Below, one piece after another: positions 60,428-61,393 of a stretch of DNA of 61,393 nt. Where the stretch lies: the NCBI GenBank assembly GCA_017540815.1, contig JAFYAI010000121.1, positions 1-61,393 of the forward strand, in the 5' to 3' direction. Made by a program: the position numbers and the translations under genes. The number at the start of each line of letters is the position of its first letter. Positions within the stretch are counted from its first letter, which is position 1. The notes under the pieces are model-generated. The model did no database searches and was not told the origin of the DNA. It saw nothing but the letters and a program-made list of their open reading frames with translations. This DNA is from Spirochaetales bacterium. GTDB taxonomy: Bacteria > Spirochaetota > GWE2-31-10 > MWDO01.

Positions 60428-61231
60428 ATGTATCGCAAATTTACAGCAAGTTTATTTATAATAATATCTCTTTTTTCATGTCAGGTAACAGAAGAACCCG
60501 CCGCTGCTCCCGAAGAGAACAATATTAAGCAGCAGTTATGTCCTGCTGCTTATGAGTCGGCATGGGCAATACAAACAGTCAGTCAGATGTTTGAAGATGT
60601 CGGATATGGCAGAACGGCTATGGCGAATATACCGCAGAATATTTGGGAGAAAGTCGTTACACAGTTGTTTGTCAGATTAGGCATAAGAGAGAAGGAGTTT
60701 GATAAAATACGAGCCGAGAAATATGCTGACTGCTCTAATGATATAACAATCAGCGGCATAAAGCGTGGAGATGTGCTGCTGTCTGTTACGGGCAACAGTA
60801 TGCTGATGGCAGCAAGCAGCGAGGGAGATGTGATACATGCTACGCTGTGTATTGCAGACCCGACAAGTGATGAAGATAAGGCATTTTTATCTATACAGAG
60901 AATGAATGGCGTAGTAGAGATATTGCCGATTACGGATCTGCGTCAGAATGCGAGCCAAGTAATAGTTATGAGATATGAGGGTATAACAGATGAGCAGATT
61001 GACACAATTGTGTCATATTGCAAACAGCAGCTGGGTAAACCGTATAATATGAACTTCACCAATAAATGGGAGACAAACAGTTTCTACTGCACGCAGTTAA
61101 TTTGGCGTGCATTTTATGAAGCCGGATTGCAGATTGATTTTGACCATGATGAGTATAACGACTACGGAGTAGTTTTTGCACGAGATATATACAAATGCGA
61201 TAAAATGAAAGTAATAAAGTGGAATGAGTAA
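60428..61231 (+). CDS. YiiX/NlpC-like permuted papain-fold lipoprotein
   Basis: A 267-residue lipoprotein (signal ISLFSCQV). The mature part looks like the YiiX/YebB (DUF830) permuted papain fold: an early GDVLLS (about 118) and DVIHATLCIAD (His about 138), then FYCTQLIWRAFYEAGL with the Cys (about 222). Such enzymes act as amidases or thioesterases on peptide or lipid substrates. It is the second cysteine hydrolase in this run, suggesting a related job. AAGGAG lies before the ATG. Confidence 0.75.
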   Translation: MYRKFTASLFIIISLFSCQVTEEPAAAPEENNIKQQLCPAAYESAWAIQTVSQMFEDVGYGRTAMANIPQNIWEKVVTQLFVRLGIREKEFDKIRAEKYADCSNDITISGIKRGDVLLSVTGNSMLMAASSEGDVIHATLCIADPTSDEDKAFLSIQRMNGVVEILPITDLRQNASQVIVMRYEGITDEQIDTIVSYCKQQLGKPYNMNFTNKWETNSFYCTQLIWRAFYEAGLQIDFDHDEYNDYGVVFARDIYKCDKMKVIKWNE

Positions 61232-61277
61232 ATAATTAGCATTGAGCAATGTGCAATGTGCGATAAATAATTGAAGA

Positions 61278-61308
61278 AATCAGAAATTTCTGTTGAAATT
61301 TCTGATTG
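61278..61308. promoter_or_regulatory. Palindrome before regulator copy 2
   Basis: AAATCAGAAATTTC/GAAATTTCTGATT with a TGTT loop, as before copy 1, but the downstream T-tract is broken (TTGTTTTG). Its conservation without the terminator feature suggests an operator role. Confidence 0.65.
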
Positions 61309-61320
61309 TTTTGATATAAT
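61293..61320 (+). promoter_or_regulatory. Promoter of regulator copy 2
   Basis: TTGAAA (61293-61298), 16 bp, TATAAT (61315-61320), the same as copy 1. Confidence 0.75.
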
Positions 61321-61346
61321 AACATCACTTGGAAAATGGTGTTATT

Positions 61347-61393
61347 ATGGTATATATTATTATTGTCGCCGTTTTGGCGGTGCTTTTTGGACT
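61347..61393 (+). CDS. Membrane LuxR-type regulator, copy 2, 5' end only
   Basis: The first 15 codons (MVYIIIVAVLAVLFG) match the N-terminus of the regulator at 56071 (MAYIVILIILAILFV), with the same spacing from a conserved promoter and palindrome. The gene runs off the right edge. Confidence 0.65.
   Translation, partial: MVYIIIVAVLAVLFG

Overview
The window looks like chromosomal DNA from an AT-rich, host-associated spirochaete, most like Treponema (inference). The evidence is two FlaB-type flagellins next to FlaG and FliD, a FliG-domain protein, a recF-dciA(DUF721) pair near gyrB, an XPB-type helicase with its partner protein, many lipoproteins and beta-barrel-like envelope proteins, and a textbook sigma-28 promoter (TAAA-N15-GCCGATAA). 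No rRNA, tRNA or CRISPR array was seen.

Layout. 1-4.0 kb: an accessory patch with two near-identical copies of a Gx/Hpre_diP_synt_I-type transporter gene (the first cut by the window edge), an AlbA_2/Schlafen-type regulator, an MntA-HepT toxin-antitoxin pair and a small membrane protein. 4.1-11.8 kb: smc, fliD, flaG and two flaB genes, all leftward. 12.3-22.7 kb: envelope and secreted proteins, a PHP-domain phosphoesterase, and a palindrome-packed locus around a broken Rpn/PD-(D/E)XK gene. 22.8-33.6 kb: pyrK, the XPB pair, three tandem ssb genes, a sodium:solute symporter, a CofE-like ligase, and two more members of the membrane-protein family seen at 3.4 kb. 34-39.3 kb: a VapBC-like pair whose PIN toxin has an in-frame stop, a PARG/TIGR02452 protein, a DHH phosphoesterase and a GAF/HD-GYP protein. 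39.5-49.3 kb: a DUF362 ferredoxin protein, a low-molecular-weight phosphatase, two perfect parS sites, two barrel-like proteins, dciA-recF, the FliG-like protein, gcvH, a LysM transglycosylase and a lipoprotein. 49.4-56 kb: hisB-hisH-ppk1, gyrB and an AEC transporter, all rightward. 56-61.4 kb: a membrane-anchored LuxR-type regulator, a thioesterase, a helically phased operator array, four lipoproteins including two cysteine-hydrolase-like ones, and the start of a second copy of the regulator.

Gene direction is almost all leftward before 49.3 kb and rightward after it. With recF, dciA, gyrB, parS and a cluster of TTATTGACA-type 9-mers at 44.8-44.9 kb, this suggests the window spans or lies near the replication origin (inference; dnaA and dnaN are not present).

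The most interesting points are: (1) five AGTATTAATACT palindromes at 21-22 bp spacing directly before a near-consensus promoter that drives a run of lipoprotein genes, the run being bracketed by two copies of a membrane LuxR-type regulator with conserved palindrome-containing promoters; (2) a three-member protein family with unrelated N-terminal modules (none, two GYF_2, CsgG-like) but a shared two-helix membrane module ending in the strongly conserved tail GGGYDWEHKEVTVAMAIKL; (3) two exact parS sites, both partly or wholly in coding DNA; (4) a dispersed hairpin-plus-AATTCATAATGCA repeat that supplies the last residues (IHNS/IHNA) and stop codons of several unrelated genes.
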